DNA of 64,000 bases, taken from assembly GCA_046292765.1 (NCBI GenBank), contig JBKBQA010000009.1, forward strand, positions 54,272-118,271, given 5' to 3'. The DNA comes from PGZG01 sp046292765 (GTDB taxonomy: Bacteria > Pseudomonadota > Gammaproteobacteria > Pseudomonadales > Alcanivoracaceae). Under the pieces are notes generated by a model. It had not been told where the DNA came from. It ran no database searches and saw only the letters and a program-made list of their open reading frames with translations. The stretch's first letter is position 1; every line of letters begins with the position of its first letter. The position numbers were made by a program, and so were the translations under genes. Positions 31,966-41,149 of this stretch are shown here, one piece after another.

Positions 31966-34662
31966 GTGCAACAGAGCCTGCGCAGCCGCATCCAGATCAT
32001 GGCCGCCCTGCCCGCCTTGCTGGCAGTGATGGCACTGGGCAGCTACATGCTGGCCGGGCGCATGGCCGATATCGACAATCATGGTCGCAGCCTGCAGCGA
32101 CTGGTGGTCGACAGCTATCTGGCCCAGCTCGGTGCGGTAGCGGAAGACCAGCACCCGCATCAGGAGCGACTGATGCGGGCCATCCTCGACGAGCCGGATG
32201 TCCGCGCCGCCACGCTCTGGCACCCGAGGCAGCAATGGTCCATCCACGTCGGCCCGCGAATGCGGCCGATTGCCCCGGATACCTCGGTGCTTGATCTGGT
32301 GCGTGCCACCGGCGAGGGCTGGCGCTGGCTGGTCCCGGTGGGTGACGACGGCCTGCTGCTGGAGATCGAGTTCTCCTCCCAACGCCAGCAAGTCGAAGTG
32401 CTGCAAACCCTGCTTGGCCTGTTGTTCGGCGCGGTCGTCATTGTCGTGGCGGCGCTGTTGCTGACCGCCCGGCTGAGCCGTTCACTGGCCGAGCCGTTGC
32501 AAGAGCTGATCCATGGCATTCATCGCATTCGCGACGGCCGCCTCGACACCCGTATTCAGGCCCCCGCGCCGGGTGAGCTCGGCGAACTACGTGATGCCAT
32601 CAATGCCATGGCCAAGGCACTGGAAGAAGCCCAGACCGATCTGCAGGAAAACGTCGATCAAGCCACCGAGGATCTGCGCGAAACACTGGAAACCATCGAA
32701 ATCCAGAATATCGAACTGGACATGGCCCGCAAGGAAGCACTCAAGGCGAGCCAGATCAAATCGGAGTTTCTGGCCAACATGAGCCATGAAATCCGCACCC
32801 CCCTCAACGGCATTATCGGCTTCACCCGTCTGTTGCTGCGCTCCGGACTGACACCCAGGCAGCGCGACTACATGAACACCATTCGCAAATCATCGGAATC
32901 GCTGCTGGCGATCATTAACGACATTCTCGATTTCTCCAAGATCGAGGCTGGCAAGCTGAGTCTGGAAGAAGCTCCTTTGAGCCTGCATGACCTGATCGAG
33001 GATGTGCAGACCATGCTGGCGCCCATGGCTCAGGAAAAGGGCCTCGAACAGGCTGCCATCATCTACTCCGACTTGCCGAAGCGGGTGCTCGGCGATGCCC
33101 TGCGTATTCGTCAGATACTGATCAACCTGATCAATAACGCCATCAAATTCACCGATCACGGCTCGGTGGTGGTACGCGCCATGCTGGAAGAAGAGCGCAA
33201 CGATATTGCCACTATCAAAATCACCGTGACGGACACCGGCTCGGGTATGACCGAAGCGATGCAGCGTGACCTGTTCAATGCCTTTACCCAGGCAGACCAG
33301 AGCGTCTCTCGCCGCGCCGGCGGCACCGGCCTCGGGCTCGCCATTTCCAAACGGCTGGCGGAGGAAATGGGCGGTGAAATCGGAGTCGAGTCGGCGTGGG
33401 GTAAAGGCTCCACCTTCTGGTTCACCCTTAAAGTGGAGACCGACGAAAACGATAACACTGATTCGTTTCGTGCCTTCCGCGGTCAGCGGGTGGTGCTGAT
33501 AGAGGCCGATGAACATGTCCGCCTCGGCCTCTATCACATGCTGTCGAACTGGGGCATGGAAGTCTCGGAAGCGAACACACTGTCGGAGCTTGCCGCCATA
33601 CCGGTGGAAGATATGCTAATGGTGATCGGACTGCCGGCTGATCGCAGTGCCGACGACAGTGATATCGCCCTGATCGAAAAGCAGTTGCGACTGAAAGCCA
33701 GACTGGTCATCACCACCGCACAGGTAGAGCGCCTGCAGCGCCAACTGGCCGATCTGCCGGGGCAATACCGGTTGCTGGGCAAGCCTGCCACCCGACTGCG
33801 TCTTTATGATGCGCTGCTGGAAGCAAGCGGCGATCAGGCGGAACACCGGGACTCCCAGATGTCCTCGCAGCGGTTCAATGACCTCAATGTGATGGTGGTG
33901 GATGACCATGCCGGCAACCTGCGTCTTGCCGAGGTTTTTCTGTCTGAACTCGGTGTATCCGTACATACCTGCCGGAGCGGCATGGAGGCGGTACAGATGT
34001 TCCCACGCCGTCGCTTCGATCTCATCTTTATGGATATTCAGATGCCGGGCATGGATGGCATTGAGACCACTCTCCGTCTGCGGGAAATGGAAAGCGAGGG
34101 CCAGCGGGTGCCAATTGTTGCCCTGACAGCGCATGCGCTGGCCAGTGAGCGACAGCAACTTTTGAGCGCCGGGATGGACGACTATCTGACCAAGCCCGTC
34201 AATGAAAAGCAGCTGACCCATGTACTGGAACGCTGGGCCCGCAACAAGAACATTGTTGCGGTCGACCCGCCCGCACCGGACGCCACCAACAGTGGCAGCA
34301 AGCAAAGCCATCAAAGTCTTGACGCGTCACTGGCCCTGTCACGGTGCGCAGGCAAAGCGGATCTGGTTGCGGATATGCATCGCAGCCTGTTCCGGCAGCT
34401 GCCCGAAGACGCGGAAACACTGAAGCAGCTGCGCGAACAGGGTGATAAAGAAGGGTTACTCGAACGTGTCCACCGCCTGCATGGCGCAACACGTTACTGC
34501 GGCACACCAAGACTGGAGCACTGCGCCGGAAATCTGGAAACTTTGCTCAAGCAGAGTGCAAGGGACGAGGCCATCAACGTAGCTACGGATGAGCTGCTCA
34601 AAGAGATAACCACACTGCTCAGTCAGGATGCGCTTTCGATAATTACGAAAGCCACGGCGTAG
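31966..34662 (+). CDS. barA: hybrid sensor histidine kinase BarA/GacS
   Basis: 898 residues from the GTG at 31966 (AAGGAA seven bases upstream). The frame is open for 900 bp further up, but that part is antisense to cysM. It has two membrane segments (about residues 10-28 and 145-167) around a periplasmic sensor, then a HAMP domain, HisKA with phospho-acceptor H274 in SHEIRTPLNG, HATPase_c (GSGMT, GGTGLGLAISKRL), a degenerate receiver (about residues 500-625) without the acceptor Asp, a true receiver with D690 in LIFMDIQMPGMDG, and a C-terminal Hpt with H836. It relays phosphate to the response regulator UvrY/GacA, controlling CsrA-type small RNAs. Confidence 0.93.
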   Translation: MQQSLRSRIQIMAALPALLAVMALGSYMLAGRMADIDNHGRSLQRLVVDSYLAQLGAVAEDQHPHQERLMRAILDEPDVRAATLWHPRQQWSIHVGPRMRPIAPDTSVLDLVRATGEGWRWLVPVGDDGLLLEIEFSSQRQQVEVLQTLLGLLFGAVVIVVAALLLTARLSRSLAEPLQELIHGIHRIRDGRLDTRIQAPAPGELGELRDAINAMAKALEEAQTDLQENVDQATEDLRETLETIEIQNIELDMARKEALKASQIKSEFLANMSHEIRTPLNGIIGFTRLLLRSGLTPRQRDYMNTIRKSSESLLAIINDILDFSKIEAGKLSLEEAPLSLHDLIEDVQTMLAPMAQEKGLEQAAIIYSDLPKRVLGDALRIRQILINLINNAIKFTDHGSVVVRAMLEEERNDIATIKITVTDTGSGMTEAMQRDLFNAFTQADQSVSRRAGGTGLGLAISKRLAEEMGGEIGVESAWGKGSTFWFTLKVETDENDNTDSFRAFRGQRVVLIEADEHVRLGLYHMLSNWGMEVSEANTLSELAAIPVEDMLMVIGLPADRSADDSDIALIEKQLRLKARLVITTAQVERLQRQLADLPGQYRLLGKPATRLRLYDALLEASGDQAEHRDSQMSSQRFNDLNVMVVDDHAGNLRLAEVFLSELGVSVHTCRSGMEAVQMFPRRRFDLIFMDIQMPGMDGIETTLRLREMESEGQRVPIVALTAHALASERQQLLSAGMDDYLTKPVNEKQLTHVLERWARNKNIVAVDPPAPDATNSGSKQSHQSLDASLALSRCAGKADLVADMHRSLFRQLPEDAETLKQLREQGDKEGLLERVHRLHGATRYCGTPRLEHCAGNLETLLKQSARDEAINVATDELLKEITTLLSQDALSIITKATA

Positions 34663-34997
34663 TGCCGCTCATCCGTTAACGAAAGGTGGCAATGACGGTC
34701 ACCCACCAGCCGCGCCGCCTCGCCCGCAAGCTGCAGGAGTGGTTTGCCGTCCGTATCATTAACGACGCCCATGTCAGTCCAGCGCAAGCCTCGCCGCAAG
34801 CCGGTGCCGAGGGCTTTCAGTAAAGCCTCTTTTGCCGCGAACCTCTTGGCCAGAAAACGAGCCGGATCAGCTTGATCCAGCAGGGCTGTCAGCTCGGACG
34901 CTGACAGCAGGCGGCGGGCAAGCCCCATCCCGCGACGAGCCCACGCGGCACGCATTCGATCAATTTCGATGATGTCAGTGCCGATACCGGTAATCAC
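34623..34997 (-). CDS. acpS: holo-[acyl-carrier-protein] synthase
   Basis: A 124-residue enzyme that moves 4'-phosphopantetheine from CoA to apo-ACP. The two family motifs are present: GIGTDIIEIDRMRAAW (residues 4-19) and RFLAKRFAAKEALLKALGTG (about residues 47-66), with the Mg-binding Asp and Glu. Last gene of the long leftward run. Its 3' end overlaps the 3' end of barA by 40 bp in convergent orientation, and its start overlaps the pdxJ stop by 4 bp. Confidence 0.95.
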   Translation of the reverse strand: MITGIGTDIIEIDRMRAAWARRGMGLARRLLSASELTALLDQADPARFLAKRFAAKEALLKALGTGLRRGLRWTDMGVVNDTDGKPLLQLAGEAARLVGDRHCHLSLTDERHYAVAFVIIESAS

Positions 34998-35734
34998 TTC
35001 GCCAACGCCGCCCCCTGATCAATCAGCACACGCATGGTCCGAACGGCCTCGTCCAGACCGGTCAGCACGGCGCGGGCGATAATACTGTGGCCGATGTTCA
35101 GCTCATGGATGCCGGCAATTGCTGCCACCTCCACGGTATTGTGGTAGTGCAACCCGTGACCGGCATTGACAATCAAGCCGGCGGCGCGCCCTTGCTCGAC
35201 GCCGCGACGAATCCGCTGCAACTCACGCTGTTGGGCTGTCAGGCTCTCAGCCTCGGCATAATGACCGGTGTGAATCTCGATAGCGGCGGCGCCACAGCGC
35301 TGCGCGGCCTCAATCTGCCGGCCGTCGGCGTCGATGAACAGCGATACTTCAATGCCCGCCTCAGCAAGACGGGCACAGGCGTCTCTGAGCAGCGACTCAT
35401 TGGCCACCACATCCAGGCCACCTTCGGTGGTCAGCTCGGCGCGCTTTTCCGGCACCAGACAGCAATGCGGTGGTTTCAGTCGGGTGGCGATGGCGATCAT
35501 TTCGGCAGTGGCTGCCATTTCCAGATTGACCCGCGTCTGGCAGGTCTGCATCAGCAACTCAACATCACGATCCTGAATGTGACGGCGATCCTCGCGTAGA
35601 TGCACAGTAATACCGTCAGCGCCCGCCTGCTCTGCCAGCAGGGCAGCCTGTACCGGCTCCGGATAGCGGCTGCCGCGGGCCTGCCTCAGGGTGGCGACAT
35701 GATCAATGTTGACGCCGAGGTACACGCGTTGCAT
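34994..35734 (-). CDS. pdxJ: pyridoxine 5'-phosphate synthase
   Basis: A 246-residue TIM-barrel enzyme that condenses 3-amino-2-oxopropyl phosphate with 1-deoxyxylulose 5-phosphate to make pyridoxine phosphate. Diagnostic blocks are YLGVNIDHVATLRQARGS, GADGITVHLREDRRHIQD and VNAGHGLHYHNT, plus LNIGHSIIARAV near the end. It overlaps recO by 1 bp and acpS by 4 bp, in the conserved era-recO-pdxJ-acpS order. Confidence 0.97.
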   Translation of the reverse strand: MQRVYLGVNIDHVATLRQARGSRYPEPVQAALLAEQAGADGITVHLREDRRHIQDRDVELLMQTCQTRVNLEMAATAEMIAIATRLKPPHCCLVPEKRAELTTEGGLDVVANESLLRDACARLAEAGIEVSLFIDADGRQIEAAQRCGAAAIEIHTGHYAEAESLTAQQRELQRIRRGVEQGRAAGLIVNAGHGLHYHNTVEVAAIAGIHELNIGHSIIARAVLTGLDEAVRTMRVLIDQGAALAK

Positions 35735-36429
35735 CAGTTTTCTCCTCTGCCGGTATGGCGAAACAGGGTACGGCTTGTCAGCGGGCGATTGCCAAGATGG
35801 GGTGCCAGCGCCTCGCGCATCAGATCGCGGGCCATCCGGCGGGTATCATCATGCCAGCGCCCGGCAGCGATGTCGCCCAGAGTCCGACCGACATAAGGAC
35901 CACGACTATCCATCAACAGCCCCTGATCTGGCACCAGACGATACTGCTGCTCTGCCACCACAGGGAGCCCATTCAGGTCCCGATCCAGAGCGAATCCATA
36001 ACCGAGCGCATCCAGCAGGCCAAACTCGAAGTGGCGCAACAGCACATCCGCCGGTGCCTCATTGCCTGCCAGCAAGGTCAGCGTGGTGTCATAGGCATCC
36101 GCCAGACCCGGGTGCGGATCATCCCGGTGCAACAGCCGCTCAAGCAGCTCGTTCATGTAAAGGCCGCAGTAGAGCCGCTCGCCCTGCAGGGCCAACGGCG
36201 AACCATCCGGCTCCACCGCCACCAGCGCACGCAGCTCGCCTTGACCTCGCAGATGAACGGACAGCGGCCGAAACGACTGCAACAATGGATTGCGTTGCCC
36301 GGACCGCGCCACAGCGGCAACCCTGCCGCCGTCGGCCGTCAGCAGATCAAGGATCAGACTGGTATTCCGGTACGGCCGCCGGTGCAATAACCAGGCGCGA
36401 ATGAAGCGGTGGTTGTCAGTGGTCGCCAT
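35734..36429 (-). CDS. recO: DNA repair protein RecO
   Basis: 231 residues from the ATG at 36429 (MATTDNHRFIRAWLLHRRPY); a start 30 bp upstream would reach further into era. The N-terminal OB fold (residues about 8-80) contains RPYRNTSLILDLLTADGGRV, as in other RecO proteins, followed by a helical domain with ELLERLLHRDDPHPGLADAY. It works with RecR to load RecA on SSB-coated DNA. No zinc-finger cysteines are evident, as in the E. coli type. It overlaps the era stop by 14 bp. Confidence 0.92.
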   Translation of the reverse strand: MATTDNHRFIRAWLLHRRPYRNTSLILDLLTADGGRVAAVARSGQRNPLLQSFRPLSVHLRGQGELRALVAVEPDGSPLALQGERLYCGLYMNELLERLLHRDDPHPGLADAYDTTLTLLAGNEAPADVLLRHFEFGLLDALGYGFALDRDLNGLPVVAEQQYRLVPDQGLLMDSRGPYVGRTLGDIAAGRWHDDTRRMARDLMREALAPHLGNRPLTSRTLFRHTGRGEN

Positions 36430-37318
36430 AACCGAGCGATCGCAACGCCCGCACGTCATCAGACCAGCCGGAACGAACCTTGACCCAGAGGTTAAGCATC
36501 ACCTTGCGCTCAAGCAGGCGCTCAATATCGAGACGGGCCTGGGTGCCGATGCTTTTAATTCTATCGCCGCCGGCGCCAATCAGAATGCGCTTTTGACCGG
36601 GACGCTCTACCAGAATACAAGCCGCGATCTCGGTCAGCTTCGGGCCGTCATTCCACAGTTCGATTTCCACCGTGACCTGATGTGGCACTTCGTCGCCAAG
36701 CTGGCGCATGACCTTCTCGCGGATGATTTCCGCCACCATAAAGCGAACACTGCGATCAGTGATCTGATCTTCGTCAAACCAGAACGCAGATTCCGGCAGC
36801 CGGCTCACCAGAGCTTGCTCCAGCCGGTCCAGATTGTGGCCTTGCAGGGCGGAGACCGGAATGACCTCGTCAAACTGTCGGCGTTCGCAGAGCTGCTGGA
36901 TATGAGGCAACAGGTCGTCCTTGTCGTCCACCTTGTCGACCTTGTTGATAAGCAACAAGACCGGGGTACCATCTGTGGGAAGCAGCCTCAGCACATGCTC
37001 GTCCGCATCCGTCCACTTCAGGCCGTCGACCATAAAACAAACGACATCCACGCCGCCCAGCGCCGACAGCGCCGCCTGATTCATGTAGCGATTGAGCGCT
37101 CGATCTTCACCACTGTGAATACCCGGTGTATCGGCAAACACAATCTGGTAATGGTCACGGGTCAGGATGCCGTGAATGCGATGGCGGGTAGTTTGCGGCT
37201 TGCGCGAGGTGATGCTGACCTTCTGACCCAGCAGATGATTCATCAGGGTCGATTTACCCACATTCGGCCTGCCGACAATCGCGACCATGCCGCAACGCTG
37301 ATTACTGTCATCGCTCAT
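36416..37318 (-). CDS. era: GTPase Era
   Basis: A 300-residue GTPase for 16S rRNA processing and 30S assembly. G1 is GRPNVGKSTLMNHLLGQ (about residues 16-32), G2/G3 lie in QTTRHRIHGI and FADTPGIH, and G4 is LINKVDKVDD. A C-terminal KH domain (VTVEIELWNDGPKLTEI to IGTQARLDIERLLERKVMLNLWVKV) binds the 3' end of 16S rRNA. It overlaps rnc by 11 bp, the usual rnc-era coupling. Confidence 0.97.
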   Translation of the reverse strand: MSDDSNQRCGMVAIVGRPNVGKSTLMNHLLGQKVSITSRKPQTTRHRIHGILTRDHYQIVFADTPGIHSGEDRALNRYMNQAALSALGGVDVVCFMVDGLKWTDADEHVLRLLPTDGTPVLLLINKVDKVDDKDDLLPHIQQLCERRQFDEVIPVSALQGHNLDRLEQALVSRLPESAFWFDEDQITDRSVRFMVAEIIREKVMRQLGDEVPHQVTVEIELWNDGPKLTEIAACILVERPGQKRILIGAGGDRIKSIGTQARLDIERLLERKVMLNLWVKVRSGWSDDVRALRSLGYGDH

Positions 37319-37997
37319 GCTGTTGCTCCAGCCATGTCAACGCGGCCCGCGCCGCCGCCTGCTCGGCCTTTCGCCGACTGGCGCCGGAGGCGGCGAAAAT
37401 CCTGTCTACGTGCGCCAGTCGACAACTGACATCGAACTGCTGTTTAGGTGCCTGGCCATGTACCGCCACCACCTCATAGTCCGGTAGCACCTGCTGCCGA
37501 CCCTGTAACCATTCTTGTAGAGCGGTCTTCGGATCCTTGTCTACCGACAGCGGAGACACCTCATCAAGCCGCCCTTCGTACCAGGCCAGAACACGCTGCT
37601 CGCACACCGCCTGGCCGCCATCCATATACAACGCACCGATCAATGCCTCGACGGCGTCCGCCAGAATAGACTCTCTTCGAAACCCGCCACTTTTGAGCTC
37701 ACCTCCGCCGAGGGAAAGATAATCACCGATACCCAGTTCCCGACCGATTTCCGCCAGCGTCTGACCCCGCACTAGCGAGGCGCGCATTCGGGTTAACTGG
37801 CCTTCAGCGGCGGTCGGGTGGGCACGGAACAAGGCCAGAGAAATGATCTGGCTAAGCAGGGAATCACCAAGAAATTCCAGCCGCTCATTGTTTTGCCGGC
37901 GACTGGCACTGCGATGGGTGAGGGCTTGGCTGAGCAGTTCCTGCGAAACAAAGTGATAGCCCAGCCGGCTCTCCAGTCGTGACAGGTCTGGACTCAC
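37308..37997 (-). CDS. rnc: ribonuclease III
   Basis: A 229-residue double-strand RNA endonuclease for rRNA and mRNA maturation. The signature RLEFLGDSLLSQIISLALF (about residues 39-57) carries the catalytic acidic residues. ADAVEALIGALYMDGG holds the second acidic set, and the C-terminal dsRNA-binding domain runs from DPKTALQEWLQGR to AEQAAARAALTWL. It sits between the DUF4845 gene and era, overlapping both. Confidence 0.97.
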   Translation of the reverse strand: MSPDLSRLESRLGYHFVSQELLSQALTHRSASRRQNNERLEFLGDSLLSQIISLALFRAHPTAAEGQLTRMRASLVRGQTLAEIGRELGIGDYLSLGGGELKSGGFRRESILADAVEALIGALYMDGGQAVCEQRVLAWYEGRLDEVSPLSVDKDPKTALQEWLQGRQQVLPDYEVVAVHGQAPKQQFDVSCRLAHVDRIFAASGASRRKAEQAAARAALTWLEQQHER

Positions 37998-38380
37998 TGG
38001 CGGCCGTCTTTCCTGAAGTCCTCGGAGAACGTCATCGCCAGATCCAGATTGCCGAACAGATTTTCCCTCACCTCGTAATCCACCGTAACCGTTACCCTGC
38101 CACCTTCGATTAACACACCAAGGTTCTGGGCCGAAATGGCTTTGACATTATTGATGACGAAGCGCTTGTCGATATCACTGCGGATTTCATTCTCCGACTT
38201 GAGACCGACTTTGGAATCCTGCAACACGCTGTTAACGGCACCTTTGATGGTATTGAATTCAATGTACGCCGGAATCGTTTTGATCGCTGCCGAGGCAAAC
38301 ACCACCACCACCACACCAATGACCATCCAGCCAAGCATTGATACTCCGCGCATCCGTGACCGAAGGGCTATTGTTTTCAT
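37994..38380 (-). CDS. DUF4845 domain-containing protein
   Basis: A 128-residue single-pass membrane protein. A hydrophobic segment (MLGWMVIGVVVVVFASAAIK, about residues 15-34) follows a short basic N terminus, and the rest would face the periplasm. It matches the DUF4845 proteins found between lepB and rnc in many gammaproteobacteria. The helix near the N terminus looks like a class III/pseudopilin segment, but no prepilin cleavage site is clear. Function unknown. It overlaps lepB and rnc by 4 bp each. Confidence 0.85.
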   Translation of the reverse strand: MKTIALRSRMRGVSMLGWMVIGVVVVVFASAAIKTIPAYIEFNTIKGAVNSVLQDSKVGLKSENEIRSDIDKRFVINNVKAISAQNLGVLIEGGRVTVTVDYEVRENLFGNLDLAMTFSEDFRKDGRQ

Positions 38381-39231
38381 TGTGTCGCCTCCACCTTGTC
38401 GATTGCACCATTACGGGAAAAATCGGGCAGCGAAAACAGGGACTTCCAGTGCATCCAGATCACCACGGCCTTACCGGCAACATGGCTCTCCGGCACCACA
38501 CCCCAGAAGCGACTGTCCTTGCTGTTATCGCGATTATCACCTATCACGAAATAACTGTCCTGCGGAACATGCCAATCTCCCTCCGGCGTCCGGTTGACCA
38601 GTTGCCCGGTGTAGGGGTTGACCAGCCACTCCTGACGAACCGTGTAATCACGGCCATCCAGCGTTTCAACGAACACCGCCTCACGGGCCATCTGATTCGA
38701 CGCCCGTGACACCAGCTGGCGCCCCGCCTTCTCACCATTAACATACAGCTCGGTACCGGCGATGCGGACGGTATCGCCCGGCAGCCCCACCACCCGCTTG
38801 ATGTAGTTCTTCGAGGGGTCCTCCGGGTAACGGAATACCATTACCTCGCCACGTTCCGGGGAACCCGTGTCGAACACCTTGGTATGGGTGACCGGAAGAC
38901 GCACACCATAGGCAAACTTGTTTACCAGAATGAAGTCATGCACTTCGAGGGTCGGCAGCATCGAGCCGGACGGGATGGTAAAGGGCTCGAACAGGAACGA
39001 GCGCACCACCAGCACGATCAGCACCACCGGCAGGATGGAGTTGGAGAACTCCACCACTTCGACCACCACATGGGGGTAAGACGACGGCGCTGGCTTACCC
39101 TTGCTCGCGCTCTGGTCCGCATCGGCAACCACTGCCGACGCCGGGCTGATCTTCAACACCCGATCGGCCACCCAGATGACCCCACCAACCAACACCGTCA
39201 GGGTTAGCCAGAAACCAATATCAATATCCAT
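38377..39231 (-). CDS. lepB: signal peptidase I
   Basis: A 284-residue inner-membrane serine protease that removes Sec and Tat signal peptides. Two membrane segments (about residues 5-25 and 60-80) precede the catalytic block FTIPSGSMLPTLEVHDFI with the active Ser. The general-base Lys is in NYIKRVVGLPGDTV, and the C-terminal box is VIGDNRDNSKDSRFWG. It is two bases downstream of lepA, the classic lepAB pair. Confidence 0.96.
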   Translation of the reverse strand: MDIDIGFWLTLTVLVGGVIWVADRVLKISPASAVVADADQSASKGKPAPSSYPHVVVEVVEFSNSILPVVLIVLVVRSFLFEPFTIPSGSMLPTLEVHDFILVNKFAYGVRLPVTHTKVFDTGSPERGEVMVFRYPEDPSKNYIKRVVGLPGDTVRIAGTELYVNGEKAGRQLVSRASNQMAREAVFVETLDGRDYTVRQEWLVNPYTGQLVNRTPEGDWHVPQDSYFVIGDNRDNSKDSRFWGVVPESHVAGKAVVIWMHWKSLFSLPDFSRNGAIDKVEATQ

Positions 39232-39233
39232 AC

Positions 39234-41030
39234 TCAGTCCACCTTCAGCACTGCAAGGAAGGCGGACTGGGGAATTTCCACGTTACCCACCTGCTTCATG
39301 CGCTTCTTGCCCTCTTTCTGCTTTTCCAGCAGCTTCTTTTTGCGACTCACGTCGCCGCCGTAGCACTTGGCAAGCACATTCTTTCGCAGCGCCTTGACGG
39401 TCTGGCGAGCAATGATCTTGCTGCCAATACTTGCCTGAATAGCAACATCGAACATCTGCCGTGGCACCAGCTCTTTCATTTTCTCGGTCAGCACCCGGCC
39501 ACGGTACATGGCCTGATCGGCGTGACAGATAATTGCCAGTGCGTCGACCTTGTCACCGTTGATCAGGACATCGACACGCACCAGACGGGAGGGCTCAAAG
39601 CGGTCGAACGCATAATCCAGGGAAGCGTAGCCACGGCTGCAGGATTTCAACCGATCAAAGAAATCCAGCACCACCTCGGCCAGCGGGATGTCATAGGTAA
39701 GCTGCACCTGCTTGCCCATGTACTGCATGTTCTTCTGCACACCACGACGCTCAATGCAAAGCGTGATGACATTGCCGAGGTAGTCCTGCGGCACAAGAAT
39801 GTTCACCCGAGCAACGGGTTCACGGAACTCGGCAACCTTGTTGGTCGCCGGCAGCTTGGACGGATTATCCACATACAGCAGCGAGCCATCGTTGAGCTGC
39901 AGCTCGTAAACTACCGTAGGCGCCGTGGTGATCAGATCGAGATCGTATTCCCGCTCCAGACGCTCCTGAATGATCTCCATGTGCAGCATGCCAAGGAAAC
40001 CGACACGGAAGCCGAAACCGAGCGCATCGGAGGTTTCCGGCTCGTAGAACAAGGAGGCATCATTGAGCGAGAGCTTGGCAAGCGCATCACGGAAATCCTC
40101 GTAGACATCCGCATTGACCGGAAACATGCCGGCGTACACCTGCGGTTTGACCTTCTTGAAGCCAGGCAACGCCGGTACATCCGGGGTTTTCGCATGCGTC
40201 AGGGTATCACCCACCGGGGCGCCATGAATGTCCTTGATGCTGGCCGAAATCCAGCCCACTTCACCGGCTTCCAGCACCGGACGTTCGGTGCGCTTGGGAG
40301 TGAACACACCGAGTGCATCAACGATATGGGTATGCCCGGTCGACTTGACCAGAATTTTTTCACCCTTCTTGAGGCGCCCTTCCATGACCCGCACCAACGA
40401 CACTACGCCCAGATAGTTATCAAACCAGGAATCGATGATCAGAGCCTGAAACTTGCCCTCGCGATCCCCTTTGGGCGCCGGGATACGTTCAACCAGCTGC
40501 TCAAGCAGATCCTCAATACCGATCCCGGTCTTGGCGCTGACCTGACAGGCATCATGGGCATCAAGACCGATGATTTCCTCGATTTCGTCAACCACCCGCT
40601 CTGGCTCGGCCTGTGGCAGATCGATCTTGTTGAGCACCGGCAACACTTCGAGATTCTGCTCGATGGCGGTGTAGCAGTTGGCCACTGACTGGGCTTCCAC
40701 GCCCTGAGCGGCATCGACCACCAGCAACGCCCCTTCACAGGCGGACAGGGAGCGGGATACCTCGTAGGAAAAATCCACATGTCCCGGGGTGTCGATAAAG
40801 TTGAGCTGGTACTCCTCGCCATTACGGGCCTTGTACATCAGGGTCACACTCTGCGCCTTGATGGTGATGCCGCGCTCGCGCTCGATGTCCATGGAATCCA
40901 GTACCTGCTCGGCCATCTCGCGCTTGCTGAGGCCGCCGCAGAGCTGAATGAACCGGTCGGCAAGGGTGGATTTGCCGTGATCGATGTGGGCGATGATGGA
41001 AAAGTTGCGGATATGGCTGATGTCAGTCAC
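39234..41030 (-). CDS. lepA: elongation factor 4 (LepA)
   Basis: 598 residues from the GTG at 41030 (MTDISHIRNFSIIAHIDHGKS), equal to the usual length; an upstream in-frame ATG adds 24 residues and is not favoured. G1 is AHIDHGKSTLADRF, G3 is FIDTPGHVDFSYEV and G4 is VLNKIDLP. EF-G-like domains II, III and V and the LepA-specific C-terminal domain (QASIGSKIIARQTVKALRKNVLAKCYGGD) follow. It acts on ribosome back-translocation or initiation. The 119-bp gap to mucD contains only an imperfect G+C-rich inverted repeat (41102-41135). Confidence 0.95.
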   Translation of the reverse strand: MTDISHIRNFSIIAHIDHGKSTLADRFIQLCGGLSKREMAEQVLDSMDIERERGITIKAQSVTLMYKARNGEEYQLNFIDTPGHVDFSYEVSRSLSACEGALLVVDAAQGVEAQSVANCYTAIEQNLEVLPVLNKIDLPQAEPERVVDEIEEIIGLDAHDACQVSAKTGIGIEDLLEQLVERIPAPKGDREGKFQALIIDSWFDNYLGVVSLVRVMEGRLKKGEKILVKSTGHTHIVDALGVFTPKRTERPVLEAGEVGWISASIKDIHGAPVGDTLTHAKTPDVPALPGFKKVKPQVYAGMFPVNADVYEDFRDALAKLSLNDASLFYEPETSDALGFGFRVGFLGMLHMEIIQERLEREYDLDLITTAPTVVYELQLNDGSLLYVDNPSKLPATNKVAEFREPVARVNILVPQDYLGNVITLCIERRGVQKNMQYMGKQVQLTYDIPLAEVVLDFFDRLKSCSRGYASLDYAFDRFEPSRLVRVDVLINGDKVDALAIICHADQAMYRGRVLTEKMKELVPRQMFDVAIQASIGSKIIARQTVKALRKNVLAKCYGGDVSRKKKLLEKQKEGKKRMKQVGNVEIPQSAFLAVLKVD

Positions 41031-41149
41031 AACAAAGAAGTACCCGAGGAATGAGGGTGCCGATTCTAGCGGATTGCAGCGGCACCTGTCGCCCTGTGAC
41101 ACCCCCGCCGGGCGGATTAACCGGCCGGCCGGGGGCGAGATGAAACAGG

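Noticed and set aside
41102..41135. G+C-rich inverted repeat between mucD and lepA as a terminator
   Set aside because: The pairing is imperfect and there is no T-tract on the minus strand, so read-through from mucD to lepA is likely. Mentioned under lepA only.
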